Shown: positions 27,988 to 36,660, numbered from the stretch's first letter. The stretch is 64,000 bases of DNA from a bacterium (GCA_019912885.1 JAIOHV010000090.1:33084-97083); one strand, 5' to 3'. A program made the numbers and translations. The notes: generated by a model from the letters alone, not told the origin.

Positions 27988-28428
27988 TCAGTCCTTGTCG
28001 ATCACGTATCGTGGCCCCGGGCCGCGACGGCCCGCGCGGTCGCCCGGGTTCAGCAGCGCGCATTTCGCGAGCGACAGGCATCCGCATCCGATGCAGCCGT
28101 CGAGCCGGTCGCGAAGGCGCGTCAGCATGGCGATCCGCGCGTCGAGGCGCGGGCGCCACATCGCGGCAAGGCGCTTCCAGTCTTTTTCGTTCGGCGTGCG
28201 TTTGTCCGGCAACAGCGCGAGCGCGTCACGGATCTCCGGCAGCGGCACGCCGATCTGCTGCGACGCGCGGATGAAGCTCACCCGGCGGATCGCGTCGCGC
28301 GCGTAACGCCGCTGCCCGCCGCCGGTGCGCGCGGAACGGATCAGCCCTTCGCTTTCGTAATAACGCAGCGCGCTCGCCGCGACGCCCGTGCGTTCGGCGA
28401 GGGCGCCGATGGTCAAATTCGTATCCAT
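27988..28428 (-). CDS. soxR: Redox-sensitive transcriptional regulator SoxR
   Basis: 146 residues: a MerR-type HTH at the N-terminus (LTIGALAERTGVAASALRYYE), a dimerisation helix, and the [2Fe-2S] site CIGCGCLSLAKCALLNPGD with C112, C115, C117 and C123. This C-x2-C-x-C-x5-C spacing is diagnostic of SoxR. Oxidation of the cluster by redox-cycling compounds switches on target promoters. Here it is divergent from an FMN reductase gene and the gap holds a SoxR-type palindrome (28458-28477), so that gene is the likely target and soxR itself may be autoregulated. Confidence 0.97.
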   Translation of the reverse strand: MDTNLTIGALAERTGVAASALRYYESEGLIRSARTGGGQRRYARDAIRRVSFIRASQQIGVPLPEIRDALALLPDKRTPNEKDWKRLAAMWRPRLDARIAMLTRLRDRLDGCIGCGCLSLAKCALLNPGDRAGRRGPGPRYVIDKD

Positions 28429-28457
28429 GCGCTAGACGATAACGAAGCGAACGCTTG

Positions 28458-28477
28458 ACTTCAAGTTGACTTGAAGT
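28458..28477. promoter_or_regulatory. SoxR operator
   Basis: ACTTCAAGTTGACTTGAAGT is a palindrome except at its two central bases and matches the SoxR box pattern (CTCAAGTT-AACTTGAG). It lies between soxR and the FMN reductase gene. TTGACT at 28455 with a 19-base spacing to CAGGAT would give the long-spacer promoter typical of MerR-family activation toward the reductase. Confidence 0.75.
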
Positions 28478-28524
28478 TGCAGGATGGGCGGCGTCCGCTT
28501 CCGGACGATGAACAAGGAGAGCGC

Positions 28525-29124
28525 ATGCCCGACCAATCGAACACGAACAACGCCCCCCTTCGCCTGGCGGTCCTCATCGGCAGCACGCGGCTTGAGCGGT
28601 TCGGTCCCACCGTCGCGAAATGTTTTGTCGCGTACGCGCAAAACCGCGAGGAATTCGGTATCGACCTGATTGATCTAGCCGATCTCGCCCTGCCCTCCGC
28701 GCTCGTGTCCGACACCACGCCGGCCATGGACGACTACCTCGCCCGCCTCGCGCGCGCGGATGCGTTCGTGGTCGTGACGCCCGAGTACAACCACGGCTAC
28801 CCCGCGTCGCTGAAGGCCGCGATTGACCTCGCCGACGAGGAGTGGCACGCGAAGCCCGTCGGGTTCGTCGGCTACGGCGGCATTTCCGGCGGCATCCGCG
28901 CGATCGAACAGCTCAAGCCCGTGTTCGCGGAAATGAACGCCGTCGCGGTGCGCGAGGCCGTGCTTCTGCCCTACTACCGCAAGATTTACGACGCGAACGA
29001 GATGCTGATCGCCGGCACGCCGAGCGCCGCGATGGCCGATCGCATGTTGAATCGGCTGGCCTGGTGGGGATACGCGCTGCGCGACGCGCGTGCCGCGCGG
29101 CCGTTCGCCGCGAATGTGTATTGA
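28525..29124 (+). CDS. NADPH-dependent FMN reductase (flavodoxin-like)
   Basis: 199 residues from the ATG preceded by AAGGAGA. The protein shows the flavodoxin-like FMN_red fold: LRLAVLIGSTRLERFGPTVA for the phosphate-binding loop, FVVVTPEYNHGYPASLKAAID for the flavin ring site, and KPVGFVGYGGISGGIRA. It reduces FMN or quinone-like compounds with NAD(P)H in the cytoplasm. A divergent soxR and a SoxR palindrome in front of it indicate induction by redox-cycling agents, a common target class for SoxR outside the enterics. Confidence 0.92.
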   Translation: MPDQSNTNNAPLRLAVLIGSTRLERFGPTVAKCFVAYAQNREEFGIDLIDLADLALPSALVSDTTPAMDDYLARLARADAFVVVTPEYNHGYPASLKAAIDLADEEWHAKPVGFVGYGGISGGIRAIEQLKPVFAEMNAVAVREAVLLPYYRKIYDANEMLIAGTPSAAMADRMLNRLAWWGYALRDARAARPFAANVY

Positions 29125-29220
29125 GGGCGAGGAAATAGAAAAGTAGAAAAGAGAAAAGAGAGCCGTCGCAGGATTTCGGCGGCGCTCAGGCGTGTTGGTA
29201 AATCCGAAGCGGGACGATCC

Positions 29221-29820
29221 ATGAATATCGAAGGGTACGAAATCCATCCGCTTACGCCGGATCGCTTCGGCGACTTCGAGAAGGTGCTCGGGCGCGGCGG
29301 CGTCGCGGGATGCTGGTGCATGTACTGGATCACGCCGACGATCGACGAATGGCGCGGGGATTCGCGCGGCGGCGGCAAGGCGAAAAACCGGGATCTCTTT
29401 CGGGTGATCGTCGAAGCCGGCCCGCCGCCAGGTCTTCTCGCGTATATCGACGACGAGCCTGCCGCGTGGTGCCGCATCATGCCGCGCGACAGGCTTGCCG
29501 GCCTTGCGAACTCGGCGAATTTCAAAACGGACCTTGATATCGCGGGAGTGTGGTCACTGCCTTGTTTTGTCGTTCGCCGCAAGTTCCGCGGGCGCGGACT
29601 CACGAGCGTGCTCACGCGCGCCGCGATGCAATACGCGCGCGAGCACGGCGCGCGCATCCTCGAGGCGTACCCGACGGAGACGACGGGGCAGAAGAACCCC
29701 GCCTCGGTTTATACGGGGGTTGCTTCGACATTCGCCCGGCTTGGCTTCGAAGTCGTGCAACGCACGAAGCCCCACAAGCCGATGATGCGCCTTCGTCTTT
29801 CAGGCGCACGCCGGCGCTGA
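29221..29820 (+). CDS. GNAT family N-acetyltransferase
   Basis: 199 residues. The acetyl-CoA binding motif A is seen at VWSLPCFVVRRKFRGRGLTSVL, the first strands carry YEIHPLTPDRFGDFEKVL and a CWCMYW segment, and a C-terminal strand FARLGFEVV ends the domain. The C-x-C-x-YW element is typical of a GNAT subgroup with the same N-terminal CWCM-type motif. The substrate cannot be told. There is a short gap of about 95 bases before it with an A-rich purine stretch. Downstream is a tandem hairpin repeat and then katA, so it is probably not in the katA transcription unit. Confidence 0.88.
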   Translation: MNIEGYEIHPLTPDRFGDFEKVLGRGGVAGCWCMYWITPTIDEWRGDSRGGGKAKNRDLFRVIVEAGPPPGLLAYIDDEPAAWCRIMPRDRLAGLANSANFKTDLDIAGVWSLPCFVVRRKFRGRGLTSVLTRAAMQYAREHGARILEAYPTETTGQKNPASVYTGVASTFARLGFEVVQRTKPHKPMMRLRLSGARRR

Positions 29821-29931
29821 CCGCTGACGATCGCGCTTCGATGCCGAGCTGGAGCTCGGCGTTCCCAGGGCCGCGGGTTGACCGCTGACGATCGCGCTTC
29901 GATGCCGAGCTGGAGCTCGGCGTTCCCAGGG
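29818..29931 (+). repeat. Two copies of a 53-base hairpin-bearing repeat, period 61
   Basis: Copies at 29818-29870 and 29879-29931 are identical along the repeat core. Each holds the inverted repeat GCCGAGCTGGAGCTCGGC, an 8-bp stem, followed by GTTCCCAGGG. The first copy starts within the stop codon of the acetyltransferase gene. It looks like a dispersed intergenic element of the REP/hairpin kind. The second copy ends immediately before the OxyR site. Confidence 0.8.
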
Positions 29932-29934
29932 CTG

Positions 29935-29971
29935 ATAGCCCTACCCTATCGAATTCATCGAAACGATGTCT
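29935..29971 (+). promoter_or_regulatory. OxyR operator upstream of katA
   Basis: ATAG at 29935, CTAT at 29946 and ATCG at 29957 are each 7 bases apart, and GTCT follows at 29968 after a further 7. This matches the OxyR consensus ATAG-N7-CTAT-N7-ATAG-N7-CTAT at three of the four tetrads in exact or near-exact form. It lies just before the -35 region of katA. Confidence 0.8.
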
Positions 29972-30002
29972 TGGACAGGCGTTAGGGGCGTGACACTATA
30001 AT
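29971..30002 (+). promoter_or_regulatory. katA promoter
   Basis: A perfect -10 element TATAAT lies at 29997-30002. The best -35 candidates (TTGGAC at 29971) are 20 bases away, a poor spacing that fits a promoter needing OxyR for activity. The leader to the katA ATG is about 45 bases and holds CGGAGGAG. Confidence 0.65.
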
Positions 30003-30050
30003 CGCGCCTCGGGAGTCGCAACGCTTAAAGACACCGGAGGAGATCCCACC

Positions 30051-31511
30051 ATGGAAAAGAAACCCCCGACGCAGACCACGTCGGCCGGAAACCCGATCGC
30101 CGACAACCAGAACACGCAGACCGCCGGCCCGCGCGGCCCCGTCCTGTTGCAGGACGTCCACCTCATCGAAAAGCTCGCTCACCAGAACCGCGAACGCATC
30201 CCGGAGCGCGTCGTCCACGCCAAGGGCTGGGGCGCGCACGGCACTCTGACGGTCACGCACGACATCACGAAATACACCAAGGCCAGGATTTTTTCGGAGG
30301 TCGGCAAAAAGACGCCGATGCTCGCGCGCTTTTCCACCGTGGCCGGAGAGCTCGGCGCGGCGGACGCGGAGCGCGACGTGCGCGGTTTCGCGCTGAAGTT
30401 CTATACCGAGGAGGGCAATTGGGATCTTGTCGGCAACAACACGCCGGTCTTTTTCGTGCGCGATCCGCTGAAGTTCCCCGATTTCATTCGCACGCAAAAA
30501 CGCCATCCGAGGACCAACCTGCGCAGCACGACCGCGATGTGGGATTTCTGGTCGCTCTCGCCGGAGAGCTTGCACCAGGTGACGATCCTCATGAGCGATC
30601 GCGGCCTGCCGGTCAGCCCGCGTTTCATGAACGGCTACGGATCGCACACGTATTCGCTCATCAACGCCGACAACGAACGCGTGTGGGTGAAGTTCCACTT
30701 CAAGACGCGCCAGGGCATCCGGTTTCTCACCAACCGCGAGGCCGAGGCCGTCGTCGGCGCGACGCGCGAGAGCTATCAGGAAGACCTTTACGGATCGATC
30801 GACCGCGGTGAGTTTCCGCGATGGGATCTGAAAATCCAGGTGATGACCGCGGCGCAGGCCGAAAAGACGCCGTTCAATCCGTTTGACCTCACGAAGGTGT
30901 GGCCGCACGCGGACTTTCCGCTGATTGACGTCGGCGTGATGGAGCTGAATCGAAACCCGGACAACTACTTCGCGGAAATCGAAATGGCCGCGTTTTCGCC
31001 GTCGAACTTCGTGCCGGGCATCGGCTACTCGCCGGACAAAATGCTGCAGGCGCGCATTTTCTCGTACGCGGACGCGCACCGCTATCGCCTGGGCACACAC
31101 TACGAAGCCCTGCCGGTCAACGCGCCCAAGTGCCCCGTCCACCACTATCACAAGGACGGCGCGATGCGCTTTTTCGATAACAACACCGGCAACCCGGACG
31201 CGTATTACGAGCCCAACAGCTTCGGCGGGCCGACGCAGGATCATGCGTATGACGAACCATCGATGCCGATCGACGGCGCGGGCGGTCGCTACGATCACCG
31301 CGAGGGCAACGACGACTACACGCAGCCGGGCAACCTCTTCCGCCTGATGAGCCCCGATGCGCAACAGCGCCTGTTCAACAACACCGCGGAGGCTATGGCC
31401 GGCGTTCCGCGTGAGATCGTCGAGCGGCAGGTCGCGCACTGCACGAAGGCGGACCCGGCTTACGGCAAGGGAATCATCGACGCGATCGAGAACCTCGCCG
31501 CAAAGTCGTAA
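30051..31511 (+). CDS. katA: Haem catalase, small-subunit type
   Basis: 486 residues, the usual length of clade 3 catalases. The distal His56 is in [13 protein letters not shown], the distal Asn129 in DLVGNNTP, and the proximal Tyr in [14 protein letters not shown]. The family blocks [34 protein letters not shown] and [12 protein letters not shown] are complete. The GWGAHG variant of the more common GAGAFG near the haem is noticeable but leaves the catalytic residues intact. It decomposes hydrogen peroxide in the cytoplasm. An OxyR operator and a TATAAT promoter precede it, and oxyR is convergent immediately downstream. Confidence 0.97.
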   Translation: MEKKPPTQTTSAGNPIADNQNTQTAGPRGPVLLQDVHLIEKLAHQNRERIPERVVHAKGWGAHGTLTVTHDITKYTKARIFSEVGKKTPMLARFSTVAGELGAADAERDVRGFALKFYTEEGNWDLVGNNTPVFFVRDPLKFPDFIRTQKRHPRTNLRSTTAMWDFWSLSPESLHQVTILMSDRGLPVSPRFMNGYGSHTYSLINADNERVWVKFHFKTRQGIRFLTNREAEAVVGATRESYQEDLYGSIDRGEFPRWDLKIQVMTAAQAEKTPFNPFDLTKVWPHADFPLIDVGVMELNRNPDNYFAEIEMAAFSPSNFVPGIGYSPDKMLQARIFSYADAHRYRLGTHYEALPVNAPKCPVHHYHKDGAMRFFDNNTGNPDAYYEPNSFGGPTQDHAYDEPSMPIDGAGGRYDHREGNDDYTQPGNLFRLMSPDAQQRLFNNTAEAMAGVPREIVERQVAHCTKADPAYGKGIIDAIENLAAKS

Positions 31512-31529
31512 GCGAAAACGACGCCCGAA

Positions 31530-32459
31530 TCACTTGCCGGCGTTGCCCGACGCGCTCTCAAACGCGATGCGGGCGGCGCCGGCAAGCCTTTTCATGGGGC
31601 CGGAAATCGGCGATCGCCGCCGCCACGCGAAAACAAGCGTGCGCTTGGGCGCCGGCCGCGCGAACGGGCGGATCGAAAGCAGCCCGCGTCGGTTTTCGAT
31701 CGGGGCGGCGATGCGCGGCAGCAGCGTCACACTCGGCCCCGCGGCGACCATCTGCACGAGCGTCGTCAGGCTCGTCGCGCGGAATCCGAGTTCCTTCGCG
31801 CCCGCCGCCGCGCAAAGATCGAGCGCCTGATCGCGCAGGCAATGGCCGTCATCGAGCAACAGCACGTCCTCGCCTCGAAGATCGTTCAAACGCACCGGCC
31901 GCTTGCCGGAGGCGAGCTTGTGCCCCGCCGGCGCCGCGAGCACGAAGGGATCCTCGCCGATGCTCTCGCACGCCAGATCGTCGATGTCCGCCTCGCGCGC
32001 GAGCAGGGCGGCGTCGAGTTCGCCCGCCAGCACGCGACGCACGAGCGCCTCGGTCTTGTCCTCGGTCCAACGAAGCAAAAGCCCGGGAAACGCGGCGCGC
32101 AGCGCGGGGTCCAGATCGGGCAGCAAATACGGGCCGATCGTCGAAATCACCCCAACGCGCAACACGCCCGCAAGCGGATCGATGTGGCGCTTCGCCGTTT
32201 CGACCAGATCGTCGACCGAAAGCAGGATATCTCTCGCTCGCGCGACAAGCTCCACACCCGCGCGCGTGACGAGCACGCCGCGCCGGCCGCGTTCAAACAG
32301 ACGCACGGAAAGCGCCTGTTCGACCTGGCCGATCTGCGCGGACAGCGACGGCTGCGAAACGTGGCAACGCTCGGCCGCGCGGCGGAAATTTTTTTCCTCC
32401 GCGACCGCGACGACGTATTGAAGCTGGCGAAGGGTCAAAGGGTGGGAGGCGTATTTCAT
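31530..32459 (-). CDS. oxyR: Peroxide sensor OxyR (LysR family)
   Basis: 309 residues from the ATG at 32459. An N-terminal LysR HTH (AAERCHVSQPSLSAQIGQVEQ) is followed by the sensor domain, in which C207 and C216 lie in DDGHCLRDQALDLC. This C-x8-C pair matches the E. coli OxyR redox Cys199/Cys208 segment. Oxidation by peroxide forms a disulfide and activates target genes. The gene converges on katA with 18 bases between, and an ATAG-N7-CTAT half site lies ten bases upstream of its start, which fits autorepression. Confidence 0.96.
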   Translation of the reverse strand: MKYASHPLTLRQLQYVVAVAEEKNFRRAAERCHVSQPSLSAQIGQVEQALSVRLFERGRRGVLVTRAGVELVARARDILLSVDDLVETAKRHIDPLAGVLRVGVISTIGPYLLPDLDPALRAAFPGLLLRWTEDKTEALVRRVLAGELDAALLAREADIDDLACESIGEDPFVLAAPAGHKLASGKRPVRLNDLRGEDVLLLDDGHCLRDQALDLCAAAGAKELGFRATSLTTLVQMVAAGPSVTLLPRIAAPIENRRGLLSIRPFARPAPKRTLVFAWRRRSPISGPMKRLAGAARIAFESASGNAGK

Positions 32460-32468
32460 GCCTGTACG

Positions 32469-32483
32469 ATAGGCGTTACCTAT
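32469..32483 (-). promoter_or_regulatory. OxyR half operator at the oxyR start
   Basis: ATAG at 32469 and CTAT at 32480 are separated by exactly 7 bases, the OxyR half-site pattern. It lies ten bases before the oxyR start codon, where binding would block transcription or initiation. The other half is degenerate. Confidence 0.65.
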
Positions 32484-32641
32484 CAATTGTCCAGCCGGCC
32501 GGGCGTGCCGTGCCCGCCTGAGCGATGGGACCAAATGGACGTGATGGACAACATGGACGTCTCCCGCTAATCGCTGATCCACTAACCGCCCTATGGTTTT
32601 GTAACATTGCTTGCTTCCCGGCGCACTTTTCGATCGTTCGC

Positions 32642-32683
32642 TTGACGCGCGGCGCCGCTCCCTGTATTTAACCAGTAGGTTAA
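32642..32683 (+). promoter_or_regulatory. Promoter with ArsR-type operator
   Basis: -35 TTGACG (32642) and -10 TATTTA (32665) are 17 bases apart. A perfect inverted repeat TTAACC-AGTA-GGTTAA (32668-32683) overlaps the -10 and ends seven bases before the ArsR start, as expected for an autorepressed ArsR/SRPBCC operon. Confidence 0.75.
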
Positions 32684-32689
32684 TTACGC

Positions 32690-33058
32690 ATGACACCCCA
32701 CGCCACCCCAAACGACCCGCTCAGCACCACGTTTTCGGCGCTGGCCGACCCGACGCGGCGGGCGATCCTCGCGCGGCTTTCGTCCGGGGAAAAAACCGTG
32801 ACCGAGCTGGCCGAGCCGTTTGATATCAGCCTGCCCGCCGTGACCAAGCACCTCAAGGTCCTGGAACGCGCGGGTCTGATTTCGCGGGGGCGCGACGCGC
32901 AATGGCGACCCGCCCGCCTGTCGGCAAAACCGCTCGCCGAGGTGGCGAACTGGGTTGAAGAGTACCGGCGCTTTTGGGACGAAAGTTTCGATCGTCTTGG
33001 GGAATACCTGAAACAGCTACAATCGGAGGAGGACGACCATGAACGCAAAAGAAAGTAG
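32690..33058 (+). CDS. ArsR-family transcriptional repressor
   Basis: 122 residues: winged HTH with DPTRRAILARLSSGEKTVTELAEPF and SLPAVTKHLKVLERAGLI, then the GRDAQWRPARL wing and a C-terminal WVEEYRRFWDESFDRL helix. There are no metal-binding Cys of the ArsR/SmtB type, so it belongs to the metal-free ArsR group that partners AHSA1-domain proteins. It ends 20 bases inside the next gene. The promoter at 32642-32683 carries a perfect palindrome that it probably binds. Confidence 0.92.
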   Translation: MTPHATPNDPLSTTFSALADPTRRAILARLSSGEKTVTELAEPFDISLPAVTKHLKVLERAGLISRGRDAQWRPARLSAKPLAEVANWVEEYRRFWDESFDRLGEYLKQLQSEEDDHERKRK

Positions 33059-34004
33059 CGCGAGAGATCTCGCGGGGGTTTTCGCGATCGAACGAACGTT
33101 CGACGCGCCGCGCGATCTGGTGTGGAAGGCGCATGCGGAGGAACAACGGCTGCGTCAATGGTGGGGGCCCAAGGGGGCGGAGATCACCGAGTGTTCGCTC
33201 GATTTTCGGCTCGGCGGCGTTTTCCGATTCGGTCTACGCATGCCGAACGGTCTGGAGATGCGCGCGCAATGGGTTTTCCGCGAAATCGTCCCGCAGGAGA
33301 AGATCGTGTACGTCTCGTCGTTCATCGACGCGGAAGGCAACATCACACGCGCGCCGTTTTTCGATCCCTGGCCGCTCACGATTCTGACGACGGTGACGTT
33401 CACCGAGCGCGACGCGACGACGACGTTGTCGCTTGCCTCCGTGCCGATCGACGCGACCGACGCGGAGCGCGCGATGTTCGAAAAGCAGATTCCGTCGATG
33501 CGCGGCGGCTGGGGCGGCACGTTCGATCAGCTCGACGCGTACGTCCTCGGATCGCCCGATCGCGAGATCGTCCAGGAGCGCACGTACGACGCGCCGGCGT
33601 CGCTCGTGTGGGAGGCGCTCACGAAGCCCGAACATCTCACCCACTGGTGGGGTCCGAACGGATTTTCGACGACGACGGACTCGATGGACGTGCGCGTCGG
33701 CGGCACGTGGGTGTTCACGATGCACGGCCCGGACGGCAGGGACTGGCCGAATCACGTCACCTACCTTTTTGTCGATAAGCCGCGCCGTCTCGTTTACCTG
33801 CACGGAGCGGACGACGACGACGACGTCAACAAGTTCCACGCGACGATCACGCTCGACGAGAACGGCGGCCAAACGACCGTCAAATTGCGGCTGTTGACCG
33901 CTACGGCCGAATATCGCGAAGAGAAAGCGAAGTTCGGCGCCGTGGAAGGCGGCCGGCAGACATTGGCGCGCCTCGCTGAATACCTGCCGGCCATGAAGGA
34001 TTGA
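33039..34004 (+). CDS. Double AHSA1/SRPBCC domain protein
   Basis: 321 residues made of two consecutive AHSA1-type START/SRPBCC domains, about 10-165 and 170-320. Each begins IERTFDAPRDLVW or QERTYDAPASLVW and has the RQWWGP or THWWGP motif, a VGG turn with F-x-M strands, and an amphipathic C-terminal helix. Such domains bind hydrophobic ligands or act as Hsp90-activator folds. The repeated domain in one chain is unusual; most ArsR-linked members have one. It overlaps the ArsR gene by 20 bases and ends in a heptamer repeat plus a terminator. Confidence 0.9.
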   Translation: MNAKESSARDLAGVFAIERTFDAPRDLVWKAHAEEQRLRQWWGPKGAEITECSLDFRLGGVFRFGLRMPNGLEMRAQWVFREIVPQEKIVYVSSFIDAEGNITRAPFFDPWPLTILTTVTFTERDATTTLSLASVPIDATDAERAMFEKQIPSMRGGWGGTFDQLDAYVLGSPDREIVQERTYDAPASLVWEALTKPEHLTHWWGPNGFSTTTDSMDVRVGGTWVFTMHGPDGRDWPNHVTYLFVDKPRRLVYLHGADDDDDVNKFHATITLDENGGQTTVKLRLLTATAEYREEKAKFGAVEGGRQTLARLAEYLPAMKD

Positions 34005-34024
34005 GGATCGAGGATTGAGGATTG
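33998..34024 (+). repeat. GGATTGA heptamer tandem repeat
   Basis: GGATTGA, GGATCGA, GGATTGA and GGATTG lie head to tail over 27 bases; the first unit overlaps the stop codon of the SRPBCC gene. Confidence 0.7.
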
Positions 34025-34031
34025 CGTGAAG

Positions 34032-34065
34032 AACGCGCGGGGCCGACAACCCCGCGCGTTTTTTT
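34032..34065 (+). terminator. Rho-independent terminator of the ArsR-SRPBCC operon
   Basis: An 11-bp perfect stem AACGCGCGGGG / CCCCGCGCGTT with a 7-base loop, followed by five T's. It ends the two-gene operon. Confidence 0.9.
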
Positions 34066-34172
34066 GCGCCGGCGCGCCCGGCGGGCTTTTGCCACAAATG
34101 CAACGAAGACAACGGTACGCGCGGCGACCGTGGTGGCATCTTTGGTGCGAGCTCGCAAAAAGGGAGGACGAA

Positions 34173-35396
34173 ATGGCGAAGAAAAACCGGGACGCGATTG
34201 TCGTCGGCGCGCGTTGTGCCGGAGCGCCCACCGCCATGCTTCTGGCGCGCAAGGGATACAAGGTCCTGTGCGTCGACAGCGCAACGTTTCCGAGCGACAC
34301 GATCTCCTCGCTCGTGATTCACCCGCCGGGCGTCGCCGCCCTGCGTCGATGGGGCTTGCTAGACCGGCTCACCGCGACGGGTTGCCCGCCGATCGATACA
34401 TACGTCTTCGATTTCGGCCCGATCGTCATCACCGGCGCTCCCGGCGAAGGCGAAAACGGCATCGCCTACGCGCCGCGGCGCACCGTCCTCGACAAGCTGC
34501 TCGCCGACGCCGCGACCGAATCCGGCGCCGAGGTTCGCGAGGGTTTCACCGTCGAGGAAATCCTGATGGACGGCGACCGCGTCACCGGAATTCGCGGCCA
34601 CGGCAAGGGCGAGGAATCCGTCGTCGAGAACGCGCGCGTGGTGATCGGCGCGGACGGCCGTTATTCGCTCGTGGCGCGCGCGGTTCAGCCCGAGCAGTAT
34701 CACGAGAAGGAGCCGATTCTGGCGGGATACTACGCGTTCTGGAGTGGCCTTCCCATGAATGGGCGCTTCGAAACCTACATTCGCGATCGTCGCGGATTCG
34801 CGGCGATCCCGACGCACGGCGACATGACGCTCGTCATCGGCGGATGGCCCATGAGCGAGTTCGAGGAAAATCGCCACGACGTCGAGGCGCACTACCTGGC
34901 GATGTTCAATCAGGCACCCGAGTTCGCCAAGCGGCTGCGCGGCGCGTCGCTCGAATCGCGCATCGTCGGAACGCCCGTATCCGGCTTTTTCCGCAAGCCG
35001 TACGGCCGCGGCTGGGCGCTGGTGGGCGACGCCGCGTACAACAAGGATTACATCACCGCGCAGGGAATCACGGACGCCTTTGAAAGCGCGGAATTGCTGG
35101 CCAACGCGCTCGACCAGACATTTACCGGCGAGCGCTCGTATGACGAGGCGTTGGGCGCGTATCAGAATCGGCGCGACAATCACGTGTTGCCGATGTTCGA
35201 GTTCACCTGCGAGATCGCGACGCTCGAACCGCCCACGCCGCAGCTTCAGAAGTTGCTCGGTGCGGTGCAGGGGAATCAGGACGCGATGGACCAGTTCGTG
35301 GAGGTCAACGCGGGGGTGCTGTCGCCGGCGGAGTTTTTCTCGGAGCAGAACGTCAGCCGCATCTTCGCGCAGGCGCAAGCACCGCGGATGGCGTAG
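34173..35396 (+). CDS. FAD-dependent monooxygenase/oxidoreductase
   Basis: 407 residues from the ATG preceded by AGGGAGGACG. The FAD-binding Rossmann fold begins DAIVVGARCAGAPTAMLLARKG, the DG motif is in VVIGADGRYSLVARA, and the GD motif in GWALVGDAAYNKDYITAQG. This is the pattern of group A flavin monooxygenases and geranylgeranyl-reductase-like proteins. The middle region (PILAGYYAFWSG) fits a substrate-binding domain. No dedicated partner gene lies next to it, so the substrate is unknown. It converges on the ArsB/NhaD-type transporter gene, 31 bases away. Confidence 0.88.
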   Translation: MAKKNRDAIVVGARCAGAPTAMLLARKGYKVLCVDSATFPSDTISSLVIHPPGVAALRRWGLLDRLTATGCPPIDTYVFDFGPIVITGAPGEGENGIAYAPRRTVLDKLLADAATESGAEVREGFTVEEILMDGDRVTGIRGHGKGEESVVENARVVIGADGRYSLVARAVQPEQYHEKEPILAGYYAFWSGLPMNGRFETYIRDRRGFAAIPTHGDMTLVIGGWPMSEFEENRHDVEAHYLAMFNQAPEFAKRLRGASLESRIVGTPVSGFFRKPYGRGWALVGDAAYNKDYITAQGITDAFESAELLANALDQTFTGERSYDEALGAYQNRRDNHVLPMFEFTCEIATLEPPTPQLQKLLGAVQGNQDAMDQFVEVNAGVLSPAEFFSEQNVSRIFAQAQAPRMA

Positions 35397-35427
35397 AAGG
35401 ACTGTCGTTTCACCGTCCCCGGCACAC

Positions 35428-36660
35428 TCACAACACGCCGCGCATGAGGAGCACCCAGATCGCGCCGACGAGCGTCGTCGCGATCGCGAGCGGAAACCCG
35501 ACGCGCAGGTATTGCCGGAATCCGAACCCGCCCACCTCGTGCGATGCCTCGGCGACGATGATGTTCGCGACGGAGCCAAGCAGCGTCAGATTGCCGGCGA
35601 ACGTCGAGGCCATCGCCAACAGCTCCCAACCCATGCGCGGATCGGACAGCGTCGCCATCTGATCGCGAACCACGAGAATGAACGGCACGTTCGTGACGAC
35701 GTTGGAGCCGACAAGGAATATCCCCGCGACGCCGAGCCATCCGGCAAAACCGTCCTCGACGCCCGCCAGCGGGAACCGCTGAAATACAGCGGCCGGCGCT
35801 CCGCTTTTCGTGAACCCTTCGACGACGACGAACAGCCCCGCGAAAAACAGCAGCAGCGCCCAGTCGATACGCGGCCACAGCTCGCGCGCGTCCCGCCGGT
35901 GCAAAAGGATGAGGGCGACGAATCCCGCGACGGCTGTCCACGCGAGATCGGCGCCGAGCGTGTAGAACACGACGGTCGCCCCCACGACGGCGAGCGTGAT
36001 CCTCGCGCGCCGCGACAGCCTTCCCGCTCCCACCGGCGATTCGAACGTCGCGCCCTTCAGCGCGGCGCGGAACATGACGTGCAACAAGGCGTGGTTGATC
36101 GCAAGGCCCATGATCGCGACCGGCGCCATGAGGGCGAGGTAATCGCGGTACGCGAGATCGCCCAACATACCGCACAACATGTTTTGCGGATTGCCGACGA
36201 GCGTCGCCACGCTGCCCGTGTTCGACGCGGTCGCGATCGCAAGCAGAAACGGCAGCGGCGGCAGGCGGTTCCGCTGCACCATCCGCACGATGATCGGCGT
36301 CCCCAGCACGCACACCGCGTCGTTTGTGATGAGCGCCGAAAGACCACCCGCACCCCAGACCACGAATCCGAGCAGGCGCGCGGGCGTGCGTGCCGCCGTC
36401 ACGACCCGACGCTCGACCTGATCGAAAAACCCGTCGAGCGCCAGGACGGCGCCCATGCCCATCACGCCGAAAAGGAGCACAAGCGTCGCGCCGTCCACCG
36501 ACGCGAGCGCCTCGCGTGGCGAGAGCACGCCGAACGTCACGCACGCGACCGCGCCGGCAAGCGCCGCGGCGGGACGATCGAGATGCACGATTTGCGCCCG
36601 CCGCGCCGCGATCAGGACGTACGTCGCGGCGAAGATCAGGATACCGATGAGGTTTGGCAC
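35428..36660 (-). CDS. ArsB/NhaD-type ion transporter
   Basis: 410 residues with about eleven membrane segments. Motifs include GGLSALITNDAVCVLGTPI in the first half and VGSNVVTNVPFILVV plus FAGNLTLLGSVANIIVAE in the second. The twin N-x-D/P-x hairpin motifs and the NLTLLGSVAN segment are typical of the ArsB/NhaD and CitMHS superfamily of anion or Na+/H+ transporters. Whether the substrate is arsenite, a dicarboxylate or sodium cannot be decided. No ars genes are adjacent. Confidence 0.85.
   Translation of the reverse strand: MPNLIGILIFAATYVLIAARRAQIVHLDRPAAALAGAVACVTFGVLSPREALASVDGATLVLLFGVMGMGAVLALDGFFDQVERRVVTAARTPARLLGFVVWGAGGLSALITNDAVCVLGTPIIVRMVQRNRLPPLPFLLAIATASNTGSVATLVGNPQNMLCGMLGDLAYRDYLALMAPVAIMGLAINHALLHVMFRAALKGATFESPVGAGRLSRRARITLAVVGATVVFYTLGADLAWTAVAGFVALILLHRRDARELWPRIDWALLLFFAGLFVVVEGFTKSGAPAAVFQRFPLAGVEDGFAGWLGVAGIFLVGSNVVTNVPFILVVRDQMATLSDPRMGWELLAMASTFAGNLTLLGSVANIIVAEASHEVGGFGFRQYLRVGFPLAIATTLVGAIWVLLMRGVL

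Noticed and set aside
29818..29931. CRISPR-like repeat
   Set aside because: Only two copies with an 8-base spacer, and the unit itself is a hairpin of 53 bases. There are no cas genes.
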